Shown: positions 38,803-46,549 of the stretch, piece after piece | How the letters are laid out: every line of letters begins with the position of its first letter | Position numbering within the stretch: the stretch's first letter is position 1 | From: Mesobacillus jeotgali | GTDB taxonomy: Bacteria; Bacillota; Bacilli; Bacillales; Cytobacillaceae | Direction of reading: 5' to 3' | NCBI RefSeq assembly: GCF_014856545.2 | Contig: NZ_CP109811.1 | Location: 4,148,001 to 4,212,000 of the forward strand | Length of the DNA stretch: 64,000 nt | Notes under the pieces: generated by a model | Database searches by the model: none | Told to the model about the DNA's origin: nothing | Seen by the model: the letters and a program-made list of their open reading frames with translations, nothing else | Translations under genes and position numbers: made by a program

Positions 38803-40245
38803 TCAATAATTATTGGCACAGGCGGACATGTTTTCTTTTGCCGTTTGCGGATGGCAGTGAGATTCTGGATCTGGCGCTTTTTCGAGTGCCATCCATTTCC
38901 CGCGTTTGAACTGAATAGCCAGCACAATGGCACGGAATGCAATGTCGGCGCCAATCGCGATCCAGACACCCGCAAGGCCCCAGCCTAGCTTGATTCCAAG
39001 GAGATAGACTAGCACCGTCCGTACAGCCCACATCCCGAATCCTGTCAGATACATCGGGAACTTGGTGTTGTTCGCACCCTGGAATGCGCCAGTCAGCACC
39101 ATCAATACGGCTAGGAATGGCTGGAAAACACCTGAAATTTTCAGTGCTGTACCGATATTGTTAATAACCTGTTGATCTTCAGTAAAAAAGCTGCCGGCCC
39201 AGTCGCCCAGGAAAAAGAGCAAGGCTCCGAGTACGGTCATTGAGCCAACTGTAAGATATGTCGATAGCCTGGCATAATGCTTTGCCTCATCCAGGTTCCC
39301 GGCTCCGATTTGCTGGCCAACAAGGATGGTGGCCGCTGTGGCGAAGCCGTAGCCAATCATGTAAGAAAACACTTCAATGTTGCCGGCAATCTGGTGGGCC
39401 GCAAATGCATTGGTTCCGAGGGCTACGACGAAACCAAAATAAACGATTTGCCCCGCGCGCATGACCAGCCTCTCACCCGCGGCAGGAGCTCCGAGGGTTG
39501 TCAGCTCCATCAAATGAGTCTTGTCAATGCTCCAGTAATCCTTGCGGAAGGTAAGCGTTTCTGTACGATTCACATAGTAAAATAATGCAATGCTGCCAAT
39601 CAGGCGGGAGAATACCGTTGCCAATGCGGCTCCGACAATCCCCATTTCAGGGATGAACAAGAACCCGAAGATGAGAACGTAATCCAAAACAGCATTGATG
39701 ATATTAATGACAATGCTGACCTTCATCGGTGATTTTGTATCGCCCGCCCCCCGCAGGATGGCGCTTAAAACAAACATAAAGCTCATTACAATGGACGGAA
39801 TTCCGACAATCCTGAAGTATAGGGCTCCTGCTTCGAGGACTTCGGCTTCTATGCCCATAAGCTTCAGCAGCGGCTCTGCAAATATCAACGTTATAATTCC
39901 TGTTAAAATACCAAAAACCGCTGCAAGGACGATGGATTGCTGTGAAATATGCCGGGCTTTTTCCGGCAGATTCGCACCAAGGAAGTTCGCAATCCTGACA
40001 TTGGCCGCTACCCCGATTGCCATGAACAAGGCAAAATAAATAGCAAGGACTGCATTGGTTACCCCTACGGCTGAGACTTCGGCCAGCCCAATTTTAGAAA
40101 CAAAGTAGGTGTCAACAAAACCGAGGACCGTCTGGAAAAAATTCTCGATAACTGCCGGTATTGCCAGCACAGTAATGATTTTCAGCCGCCCTTTGTTTGT
40201 TTGCGGCATGCTGATTTTCCCTTCAATAACTTTATCCTTCAACAC
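38803..40245 (-). CDS. MATE family multidrug/cation antiporter
   Basis: A 480-residue membrane protein with twelve predicted segments in two six-helix halves, of the NorM/DinF-like MATE family. Visible family features are GFVDTYFVSKIGLAEVSAVG in the first helix pair and FAAHQIAGNIEVFSYMIGYGFATAATILVGQQIGAG at the start of the second half. It should export organic cations driven by sodium or protons; the substrate is unknown. It stands alone. Confidence 0.92.
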   Translation of the reverse strand: MLKDKVIEGKISMPQTNKGRLKIITVLAIPAVIENFFQTVLGFVDTYFVSKIGLAEVSAVGVTNAVLAIYFALFMAIGVAANVRIANFLGANLPEKARHISQQSIVLAAVFGILTGIITLIFAEPLLKLMGIEAEVLEAGALYFRIVGIPSIVMSFMFVLSAILRGAGDTKSPMKVSIVINIINAVLDYVLIFGFLFIPEMGIVGAALATVFSRLIGSIALFYYVNRTETLTFRKDYWSIDKTHLMELTTLGAPAAGERLVMRAGQIVYFGFVVALGTNAFAAHQIAGNIEVFSYMIGYGFATAATILVGQQIGAGNLDEAKHYARLSTYLTVGSMTVLGALLFFLGDWAGSFFTEDQQVINNIGTALKISGVFQPFLAVLMVLTGAFQGANNTKFPMYLTGFGMWAVRTVLVYLLGIKLGWGLAGVWIAIGADIAFRAIVLAIQFKRGKWMALEKAPDPESHCHPQTAKENMSACANNY

Positions 40246-40278
40246 ATATAACCTCCCTATTTAGAAACTAAAAGAAAG

Positions 40279-40297
40279 GCACACTACGACAGTGTGC
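40279..40297 (-). terminator. Terminator of the cupredoxin-like remnant
   Basis: GCACACT (40279-40285) pairs with AGTGTGC (40291-40297). The minus strand continues CTTTCTTTTAG. It follows the remnant's stop codon at 40316. Confidence 0.7.
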
Positions 40298-40315
40298 ATT
40301 TGTTTTTAGCATAGC

Positions 40316-40425
40316 CTACTCCTGGACCTCTATTACAAAAGGAGCGGTATATAGTTTCCCTTTGTACTTGAATTGTCCCCAGATTTTGTACAACCCTTTG
40401 CGTGGGAAACTTGTCATATACTCAA
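40316..40425 (-). pseudogene. 3' remnant of a secreted YtkA/cupredoxin-like gene
   Basis: The last 35 or so codons, EYMTSFPRKGLYKIWGQFKYKGKLYTAPFVIEVQE, look like the C-terminal strand pair of a secreted copper-associated beta protein. Upstream of this the frame runs antisense through a multicopper oxidase fragment and has no sensible N terminus. The family assignment is from pattern memory. The right boundary is approximate. Confidence 0.5.
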
Positions 40426-40600
40426 CAACGGCAATCCCCCGCCAGCCAACGAACGCGGCTGGAAGGATACGATTTTGGTCGAGCCAGGCGAAAAAGTGAG
40501 GGCAATCGCAACCTTCGACCATAAAGGTTTGTTCATGTACCACTGCCATATCCTTGAGCATGAAGATGCAGGGATGATGGGACAGTTCAATGTGGGATAA
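40425..40600 (+). pseudogene. 3' remnant of a multicopper oxidase gene
   Basis: Residues NGNPPPANERGWKDT and MYHCHILEHEDAGMMGQF are the C-terminal copper signature of CueO/CotA-type multicopper oxidases (HCHILEHEDxGMM holds type 1 and type 3 ligands). Only about 57 of some 500 codons remain. The 5' side is replaced by the tail of an oppositely oriented gene. A terminator follows at 40661-40695. Confidence 0.8.
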
Positions 40601-40632
40601 ATGTTGAGCTCCGATTCACATTGATTGAAAAT

Positions 40633-40815
40633 AACCGGAAAAATTCCGCTTAAATTTGAAACGACCCTTGTTTTCTTAAAAATAAGGGTCGTTTTTCCGG
40701 TTATTTAATCCAAATCGTTCGATTTTGTTATATTTATATTAGTTAGCCGGAATATCTCCGCTTATTTCAGCTTCATAAGCGTATTTATATACAATAGCCG
40801 GAAATTCTCCGCTTA
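40633..40815. repeat. Dispersed intergenic repeat, family D
   Basis: Three related 20-mers occur on the plus strand: AACCGGAAAAATTCCGCTTA (40633), AGCCGGAATATCTCCGCTTA (40745) and AGCCGGAAATTCTCCGCTTA (40796). The last two are 51 bp apart. A partial reverse copy (TTTTTCCGGTTATTT) is near 40693. The block fills the gap between the oxidase remnant and the next terminator. Confidence 0.75.
40661..40695 (+). terminator. Terminator downstream of the multicopper oxidase remnant
   Basis: ACGACCCTT (from 40661) pairs with AAGGGTCGT around a 14-base loop, followed by TTTTT on plus. Confidence 0.8.
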
Positions 40816-40877
40816 AGAATTCATATACCTACATCAAAATTCAACAATGAATCATAACTGGCTTTTCAAATAAAAAA

Positions 40878-40902
40878 AGCATGGGCTCAGCTTGCCTATG
40901 CT
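40878..40902 (-). terminator. Terminator of the siroheme-type redox gene
   Basis: AGCATGGGC pairs with GCCTATGCT around TCAGCTT; the minus strand continues TTTTTTTATTTG. Confidence 0.85.
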
Positions 40903-40927
40903 AGTTGTTTTCAGGATAAAAAATCCC

Positions 40928-41554
40928 CTATTTTAACAGTTCAATTAACTCGGCTTTTCCGAACCGGTTGATGAATTTGTGCATTTGCTCGCGTTTTCTT
41001 CCTTGCTCACTATAGATTTCGATTAATCTGTCTACCTTTTGATAAAGTTCATCTGGTGTCAGCTGTTCGAATAACAGGGTCCCAGCTGCAGCGTCCTGGC
41101 CCTTTGATTTTCCGCCAGCATACAGGCTGTAGCCGTCTTTCACTTTCATGATGCCGATGTCGTTGATCAGCGGTTCACCGCAGCCAACCGGGCAGCCGGT
41201 ATAGGCTGGTTTCAGGGTAAAAGGAACAGGTTTGCCAGCAATCCTTTTGTTGAGTTCGATTGCGACCGGCATTCCTTCCTCCTCCGCTCCTTTGCAAAAA
41301 TTGCAGGTCCGCAGGCTTTTCACGAAGCTTCCGACAGGATAACAGCTGAGTCCAGCCTGTTCAAACTCTGCTATGGCCTCATCTTTCCTGCTTTCCGGAA
41401 TTTCAATATATAACTGCTGGAACGTAGTCAGCTCCAGTTCCTGATCTTCTTCCATATATTTTGCCAGGACGAGCAGCTGTTTTGAGTTCAGTTTGGAGCC
41501 AAATCCAATCCCGCCATTAACAGCAAGTTTCACTAAATTATCCATAGTCGTCAT
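40928..41554 (-). CDS. Nitrite/sulfite reductase-like hemoprotein, short form
   Basis: A 208-residue protein with an N-terminal ferredoxin-like half domain and then the iron-sulfur/siroheme motif: RTCNFCKG (near 82) and GCPVGCGEP (near 120), a C-x2-C...C-x3-C pattern. It is much shorter than assimilatory reductases and carries only one module, so its reaction cannot be named. No siroheme synthesis or nitrate genes are near. RBS is GGGGAGG. It stands alone. Confidence 0.8.
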   Translation of the reverse strand: MTTMDNLVKLAVNGGIGFGSKLNSKQLLVLAKYMEEDQELELTTFQQLYIEIPESRKDEAIAEFEQAGLSCYPVGSFVKSLRTCNFCKGAEEEGMPVAIELNKRIAGKPVPFTLKPAYTGCPVGCGEPLINDIGIMKVKDGYSLYAGGKSKGQDAAAGTLLFEQLTPDELYQKVDRLIEIYSEQGRKREQMHKFINRFGKAELIELLK

Positions 41555-41653
41555 TAACCCGACCTCCCCTATTTATAACCATATCATAAATGGCAAAAAT
41601 GAAGAATGTGTGCAGATTCTCTCACTTGGCATTGAAAGCATCTTTAGGTAAAA

Positions 41654-41687
41654 TGATATCGAATTTCGTTATTGGATTTCGATATCA
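41654..41687. promoter_or_regulatory. Inverted repeat upstream of the PadR gene
   Basis: TGATATCGAA (41654-41663) and TTCGATATCA (41678-41687) form a perfect 10-bp inverted repeat with a 14-bp spacer, 20 bp before the padR-like start. It is a likely site of autoregulation. Confidence 0.55.
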
Positions 41688-41706
41688 ATGAAAGAAGGAA
41701 TTTTTC

Positions 41707-42015
41707 ATGGAGGATAAAGTCCTCAGGAAACTTTTTCTCGGATTCATCCAAATACATATTTTGCATCATGCGAAGGAAGAGCCGATTTTTGGGCTATGGA
41801 TGCTGGAGGAGCTTAAGGAGCATGGCTACACCATTAGCGCGGGCACCCTATATCCAATCCTCCACAGTATGGAATCGGACGGTCTTCTGTTAAAAGAAGA
41901 AAGAAATGTTGAAGGGAAAATCCGGAAATACTACCGGACAACAGATAAAGGCAACAAAGTGCTTGGTGAAGCCCGGAAAAAGGCTTATGAATTGTTCAGG
42001 GAAATCAAGGATTGA
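41707..42015 (+). CDS. PadR family transcriptional regulator
   Basis: A 102-residue winged-helix regulator. LWMLEELKEHGYTISAGTLYPILHSMESDGLL (about 30-62) is the PadR helix-turn-helix and KIRKYYRTTDKGNKVL the wing. It lacks the long C-terminal helix of larger PadR proteins. RBS AAGGAA. It precedes fetAB-chrA on the same strand and probably controls them; the ligand is unknown. Confidence 0.88.
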   Translation: MEDKVLRKLFLGFIQIHILHHAKEEPIFGLWMLEELKEHGYTISAGTLYPILHSMESDGLLLKEERNVEGKIRKYYRTTDKGNKVLGEARKKAYELFREIKD

Positions 42016-42065
42016 GAAAGCTTGAAAGCAGTTTGGGTTAGCCGGATTCATGGGAGGGAAGCAGT

Positions 42066-42701
42066 TTGTTTGAGCTTAAGAATGTACAAGTAGATGGGAT
42101 CGTTCATATCGATGAGTTGACCATTCCGTCCAATCAATTCACCTGCATCGTCGGACCAAGCGGCAGCGGAAAATCGACGCTCTTGAGATTATTGAACGGT
42201 CTATCGAGCCCAGACCATGGAGAAATCCTTTTTAAAAATAAATCCATCAGCACCATGGATCCCCTTCAACTCAGGAGAACCGTTGTCATGGTTTCGCAAG
42301 CGCCGGTCATTTTTGATGGAAGCATTGAAGACAACCTGCAGATTGGCCGTTCTTTTTCTGAAAAAGAGCCGGCCAGTGTTAAGAAAATGGAAGAAATGCT
42401 ACAGTTATTTCTGCTTGATAAAAGATTGGACGAGGAAGCGGAACACCTTTCCGGAGGCGAGAAACAGCGGCTCTCCTGGGCACGGGCAATGCTGCTTGAT
42501 CCTGAAGTGTTTTTGCTGGACGAGCCGACGTCTGCGCTGGATGAGGATACAGCCCGTACTGTGTTATCAAGATTTTATGAATATGCTAACAGAAATTTTA
42601 AAACAGTCATCATGATCACCCATTCGAAAGAACTTGCGGGCCTTGTCGCCGAGAATACAATTGACATGTCGCAATATTCAATCGACAGCGGGGTGAGCTG
42701 A
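42066..42701 (+). CDS. fetA: ABC transporter ATP-binding protein, FetA-like
   Basis: A 211-residue ATPase with Walker A GPSGSGKST (near 32), Q loop SQAP, signature LSGGEKQRLSWARA (near 125) and Walker B VFLLDEPTSALD (near 148). With the UPF0014 permease next to it, it matches the FetAB pair that exports iron in E. coli under oxidative stress. The start is TTG at 42066 after GGGAGGG. The stop overlaps the fetB start as TGATG. Confidence 0.85.
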   Translation: MFELKNVQVDGIVHIDELTIPSNQFTCIVGPSGSGKSTLLRLLNGLSSPDHGEILFKNKSISTMDPLQLRRTVVMVSQAPVIFDGSIEDNLQIGRSFSEKEPASVKKMEEMLQLFLLDKRLDEEAEHLSGGEKQRLSWARAMLLDPEVFLLDEPTSALDEDTARTVLSRFYEYANRNFKTVIMITHSKELAGLVAENTIDMSQYSIDSGVS

Positions 42702-43495
42702 TGGACGTTGTAATGGATTTATCCTTTCTGCAGCTTGCAGCAGCATATATTTTCATCCTGATTTTGATCGTCATTGTCAGGGTCCGCGGGATTCCGCGAG
42801 AGAAAGAAATCCTGCTGGCGACCGTGCGCATGTCCCTCCAGCTAGTCCTGGTCGGGTATCTGCTCGTTTATCTTTTTGATAATCCGAATCCCTTTTATAC
42901 GTTAGTGATCATTGCCATCATGCAGATTTTTGCGATTTATAATGTCTACAAACGGACGAAGTATCCGCTCGGCGGGGCGATGAAAAAGCATATTGCCTTT
43001 GCGATGGCAATCGGCATCCTGACGAGTCTGTTCTTTTTCATTCTCGTTGTCCTGGATGTTACTCCATGGTACGAGCCGCGTTATTTCATCCCGATTGCCG
43101 GGATGATCATCGGGAACTCGATGACAGGTGTTTCCCTCGGTGTAAACAACTTGGTATCAGGATTCGAGGCGAACAAAGCACAAATCGAGGGGGCTCTGAT
43201 GCTTGGGGCAACTCCGAAGCAGGCGGCGAAAAAAGTGGTCAACCAGGCCTTTGACGCCGCAATGCTGCCAACGATTAACTCGATGGTCGGCATGGGGATC
43301 ATTTTCCTGCCTGGAATGATGACAGGGCAAATCCTCTCCGGAACATCGCCAATCGTCGCGGTAGAATACCAGATCGCGATCATGCTCGGAATCGTCGGCA
43401 GCGTGTCACTGTCGGTGATTCTCTATTTGCAGCTGGCCTATAAATCGTTCTTCAATGAACGACTACAATTAGTGATGAAGGAGAAAAAGAAATGA
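42701..43495 (+). CDS. fetB: Iron export ABC permease, FetB/UPF0014
   Basis: A 264-residue membrane protein of the UPF0014 family with about seven segments. The conserved GMIIGNSMTGVSLGVNNL (near 139-156) and LGATPKQAAKKVVNQAFDAAMLPTINSM (near 174-201) are seen. It is partner to FetA. The stop overlaps the chrA start as ATGA, so the three genes are translationally linked. Confidence 0.88.
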   Translation: MDVVMDLSFLQLAAAYIFILILIVIVRVRGIPREKEILLATVRMSLQLVLVGYLLVYLFDNPNPFYTLVIIAIMQIFAIYNVYKRTKYPLGGAMKKHIAFAMAIGILTSLFFFILVVLDVTPWYEPRYFIPIAGMIIGNSMTGVSLGVNNLVSGFEANKAQIEGALMLGATPKQAAKKVVNQAFDAAMLPTINSMVGMGIIFLPGMMTGQILSGTSPIVAVEYQIAIMLGIVGSVSLSVILYLQLAYKSFFNERLQLVMKEKKK

Positions 43496-44685
43496 CAGAG
43501 AAAAAAAGAGTTACCTTCCAGTCGCTGCTGGAAATTCTGATGGTTTCCACCAGGCTCGGCCTGACATCATTCGGCGGGCCTGTCGCCCACCTCGGCTACT
43601 TCCATGAAGAGTATGTCCGCCGCAGGAAGTGGTTGGATGAAAAAAGCTATGCTGATCTGGTGGCATTATGCCAGTTCCTTCCCGGTCCCGCAAGCAGCCA
43701 GGTTGGTATCGGCGTTGGTTTAATGCGCGGCGGATTGCTCGGTGGATTGTTCGCATTCCTCGGATTCACGCTGCCTTCGGTTTTGGCACTGATTATTTTT
43801 GCGATTATTTTACAGGGATTTGATATTGGCGACGCAGGCTGGATTCATGGCTTGAAAATTGTCGCTGTAGCAGTAGTGGCCCACGCGATCCTCGGAATGG
43901 CGCAGAAACTGACTCCCGACCTGCCGCGGAAGACGATTGCATTATTTGCGCTCGCTACAACGCTGCTGTGGCAGACCGTGTTCACGCAAATCGGCGTCAT
44001 TATCGTTGCGGGTATTTTAGGATACGTTTTATTCAAGTCCCATCATGCAGCAGAGGATGACAGGATGACTTTTTCACTATCCAAAAGTGTGGGCTATATC
44101 AGCCTTGCTTTGTTTTTCGGCTTGCTGATCCTCCTGCCTATTTTACGAGAGGCGACTTCATTGAATTGGATCGCGATGTTCGACAGCTTTTATCGTTCCG
44201 GCTCGCTTGTGTTTGGCGGCGGCCATGTAGTCCTGCCATTGCTTGAACGTGAATTCGTTCCGACTGGCTGGCTGAGCGAGGAAGCCTTCCTTGCTGGTTA
44301 TGGTGCTGCCCAGGCTGTTCCTGGCCCATTGTTCACATTCGCTGCCTATATCGGGGCGATGATTAACGGCTGGCAGGGCGGCTTGCTTGCGACACCGGCA
44401 ATCTTTTTGCCGGCATTCCTGCTGATTCTTGGTACTCTTCCATTCTGGGACGCGTTAAGGAGAAACAGCAAAATCAGCCGCGCGCTAATGGGCGTTAATG
44501 CAGCCGTTGTCGGAATCCTGATCGCCGCGTTCTACCATCCAATCTGGACGAGTTCAATTCTTGAGCCAAGTGATTTTGTATTCGCGGCCGTGCTGTTCAG
44601 CATGTTGGTATATTGGAAGCTTGCACCGTGGATTGTTGTTGTTACCGGAGCGGTTGGCGGATTGGTTTTATCGATGATTTTCTAA
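43492..44685 (+). CDS. chrA: Chromate transporter, two-domain form
   Basis: A 397-residue CHR-family membrane protein with two homologous halves. Signatures are LGLTSFGGPVAHLGYFHEE and QFLPGPASSQVGIGVG in the first half, SLVFGGGHVVLPLLE and AAQAVPGPLFTFAAYIG in the second. ChrA-type proteins expel chromate. Linking it to an iron exporter under a PadR regulator suggests a metal or oxidative stress response; this is inference. Confidence 0.92.
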   Translation: MTEKKRVTFQSLLEILMVSTRLGLTSFGGPVAHLGYFHEEYVRRRKWLDEKSYADLVALCQFLPGPASSQVGIGVGLMRGGLLGGLFAFLGFTLPSVLALIIFAIILQGFDIGDAGWIHGLKIVAVAVVAHAILGMAQKLTPDLPRKTIALFALATTLLWQTVFTQIGVIIVAGILGYVLFKSHHAAEDDRMTFSLSKSVGYISLALFFGLLILLPILREATSLNWIAMFDSFYRSGSLVFGGGHVVLPLLEREFVPTGWLSEEAFLAGYGAAQAVPGPLFTFAAYIGAMINGWQGGLLATPAIFLPAFLLILGTLPFWDALRRNSKISRALMGVNAAVVGILIAAFYHPIWTSSILEPSDFVFAAVLFSMLVYWKLAPWIVVVTGAVGGLVLSMIF

Positions 44686-44686
44686 A

Positions 44687-44713
44687 ATAAACCGGGCTGA
44701 TGTCCGGTTTATT
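44687..44713 (+). terminator. Terminator of padR-fetAB-chrA
   Basis: AATAAACCGG pairs with CCGGTTTATT around GCTGATGT. The U-tract downstream is short. Confidence 0.75.
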
Positions 44714-44803
44714 GCTATTTAACTAAGGTTTCATTGATATAGTACTATTATCTCGCTTCTTTTTTTCGGTAAAGTTGGTTTTTTTTGCGTAAATCAGATT
44801 TTA

Positions 44804-44910
44804 TCGACCACATTTTTGAATATATCGGCGGATTTTCGAACATATCGACCACTTTTTCGAATATATCGGCGGATTTTTAATTATATCGACCACATTTCCG
44901 AATATATCGA
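44804..44910. repeat. Periodic intergenic array, family C, copy 2
   Basis: Six TATCG cores have their TCG at 44804, 44825, 44845, 44866, 44886 and 44907, with spacings of 21, 20, 21, 20 and 21 bp. Contexts alternate TATCGACCAC and TATCGGCGGATTTT, except that the last two are both of the first type. It lies between two convergent terminators. It is the reverse-strand counterpart of 3252-3362. Confidence 0.9.
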
Positions 44911-44944
44911 CCAAGTGAATCAAACACACATGCATAGAGTAAAA

Positions 44945-44972
44945 AAGAACCTTGACAATGGTCAAGGTTCTT
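44945..44972 (-). terminator. Terminator of iadA
   Basis: AAGAACCTTGAC pairs perfectly with GTCAAGGTTCTT around AATG; the minus strand continues TTTTAC. Confidence 0.9.
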
Positions 44973-44976
44973 CTAC

Positions 44977-46140
44977 TTATTCAAATGTCCCTTTCACAAT
45001 TGGAAGCTTATTCTCTACCATGACCTTCCCCATCGCAATGACAGTGTCAATCTCAAGACTGTCATCAAGCAGGACTAAATCTGCATCCCGTCCAGCTTCA
45101 ATCCTGCCTTTTTGCGATAGTTTCAGGACTGCCGCCGGGTTTGCGGTAATGACACGGATGGCAGCTTCGAGCGGGATGCCCTCACATAAAACAGCATCCT
45201 TGACCGCTTCGTATAAAGAGGAAACCTGCCCGATCTGCAAACCCATCAATTCACCATTTTCATCAAATTCAGGCAGGCTCGCCTGTCCGTCAGAGGTGAA
45301 GGTGATTTGTCCGATCTCAACTCCGGCTTCAAGCATGCGTTTCAGCGCAACACTGCACTTAACTTCGCCCTCCTCCAAAAACTTCGGAATCGAACTTGTT
45401 GTAAAATCAACCCAGCCGCCTTTCTTCGCATACTCAATGCCTGCTTCGAACAGATGCGGATTCCGGTTAATATGGGTCGGATAAAACTGCCTGATTGGGA
45501 TATCGGTATGCTCGACTACTTCCTCGATCAGCTTCAAATGGTCAAAGCTGTCACCGACATGGACATTGACGATGCCGCTCTTGCCAGAAAGCATTCCGCC
45601 AATGCGCGCTGCCGAAGCGATTTTTGCCAGTTCTTCAGTAGTCGGCTGCGAGGAGCGATGGTCGGCAATCGCGATCTCCCCGGCCCCGATGATTTTATCG
45701 ATTAAAATGATATCGTCCTCGATTTTTCCGGTCAGCGTTTTGACTGGGACCTGATAGGAACCTGTCTGGACATAGGTAGTAATCCCTTCTTCCTCAAGCG
45801 CGCGGGCCTTGGCAATCAGGTCTGGCATCGTCCGGGTCGTCCCGTCGGTGCCGAGCACACCGACTAGCGTCGTGATGCCAGCGGTCGTTGCCTGTGTCAG
45901 CTGGATCTCCGGCGTTCTCGTGCGGAATCCGCCCTCACCGCCCCCGCCAATCAGGTGGACATGGGCATCGATGAATCCCGGAACGATCTTCTTACCTGTC
46001 GCATCAATAACCTTCACGTATTTTTCAGCAAGCTCGATTTCCTCCTCTATAAACCCGATTTTCCGATCGACTATCAGTAAATCCTTCTTACCAAGATAAT
46101 CCGGGGCAAAAACCTCTCCATTTTTTATCAGCGTGAGCAT
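44977..46140 (-). CDS. iadA: Isoaspartyl dipeptidase
   Basis: It hydrolyses beta-aspartyl dipeptides formed during protein ageing. The 387-residue amidohydrolase has the HxH metal site DAHVHLIGGGGEGG (near 59), NVHVGDS and YPTHINR histidines (near 198 and 220) and the catalytic Asp in TSDGQAS (near 283). It stands alone between the chrA operon and the T-box transporter, and is divergent from the latter. Confidence 0.93.
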   Translation of the reverse strand: MLTLIKNGEVFAPDYLGKKDLLIVDRKIGFIEEEIELAEKYVKVIDATGKKIVPGFIDAHVHLIGGGGEGGFRTRTPEIQLTQATTAGITTLVGVLGTDGTTRTMPDLIAKARALEEEGITTYVQTGSYQVPVKTLTGKIEDDIILIDKIIGAGEIAIADHRSSQPTTEELAKIASAARIGGMLSGKSGIVNVHVGDSFDHLKLIEEVVEHTDIPIRQFYPTHINRNPHLFEAGIEYAKKGGWVDFTTSSIPKFLEEGEVKCSVALKRMLEAGVEIGQITFTSDGQASLPEFDENGELMGLQIGQVSSLYEAVKDAVLCEGIPLEAAIRVITANPAAVLKLSQKGRIEAGRDADLVLLDDSLEIDTVIAMGKVMVENKLPIVKGTFE

Positions 46141-46200
46141 TTGAATTCCTCCATTTTTCGCACAATGTATCCTTATTATAAATTAAAAAGACAGAATCTC

Positions 46201-46229
46201 TTGACACTTTTTTATTATCATACTATAAT
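46201..46229 (+). promoter_or_regulatory. Consensus sigma-A promoter of the T-box transporter transcript
   Basis: TTGACA (46201-46206) and TATAAT (46224-46229) are 17 bp apart, a perfect consensus. It is followed within 25 bp by the T-box leader. Confidence 0.92.
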
Positions 46230-46249
46230 TTCAAAAAACATTTTAATAA

Positions 46250-46497
46250 GTTGAAGCGTTGAAGAGAGTCTATTAAGCCGGTCTCCCTGTTAATAGAGAA
46301 TCAGTGGTTGGTGGAAACTGATACAAAGGCCTGGTGAATTTCGTTCTTGGAGCTTTTCCTTTTTTTAAAAAAAAGGAACGGTTGTGGCCGTTATCCAGTA
46401 ACTTGAGCGGGAAGCAGCATGCTTCCAAATAGGGTGGTACCGCGTGTTCAGCCACGTCCCTATCCAGATTGATGGATGGAGGCGTGGCTTTTTATTT
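46250..46497 (+). promoter_or_regulatory. T-box leader, predicted tRNA-Phe specificity
   Basis: The T-box sequence AGGGTGGTACCGCG is at 46431-46444. Upstream is a Stem I with the GAAGAGAG loop-E side (46261), the distal loop GTGGAAACTG (46311) and a specifier loop in GAATTTCG before TTGGAGC. TTC at 46340-46342, followed by a purine, is the best specifier, so uncharged tRNA-Phe is the likely ligand. A terminator with stem AGCCACG/CGTGGCT (46450-46489) and T run ends the leader. Confidence 0.88.
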
Positions 46498-46549
46498 TGC
46501 CGTGACATCAATCCCCCGCTGAAATAGAGAGAAAAAGGGAGAAATCAAC

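Noticed and set aside
44816..45484. 222-codon plus-strand frame
   Set aside because: It starts inside the family C array and is otherwise antisense to iadA; the repeated Ile-Asp-Tyr pattern comes from the array.
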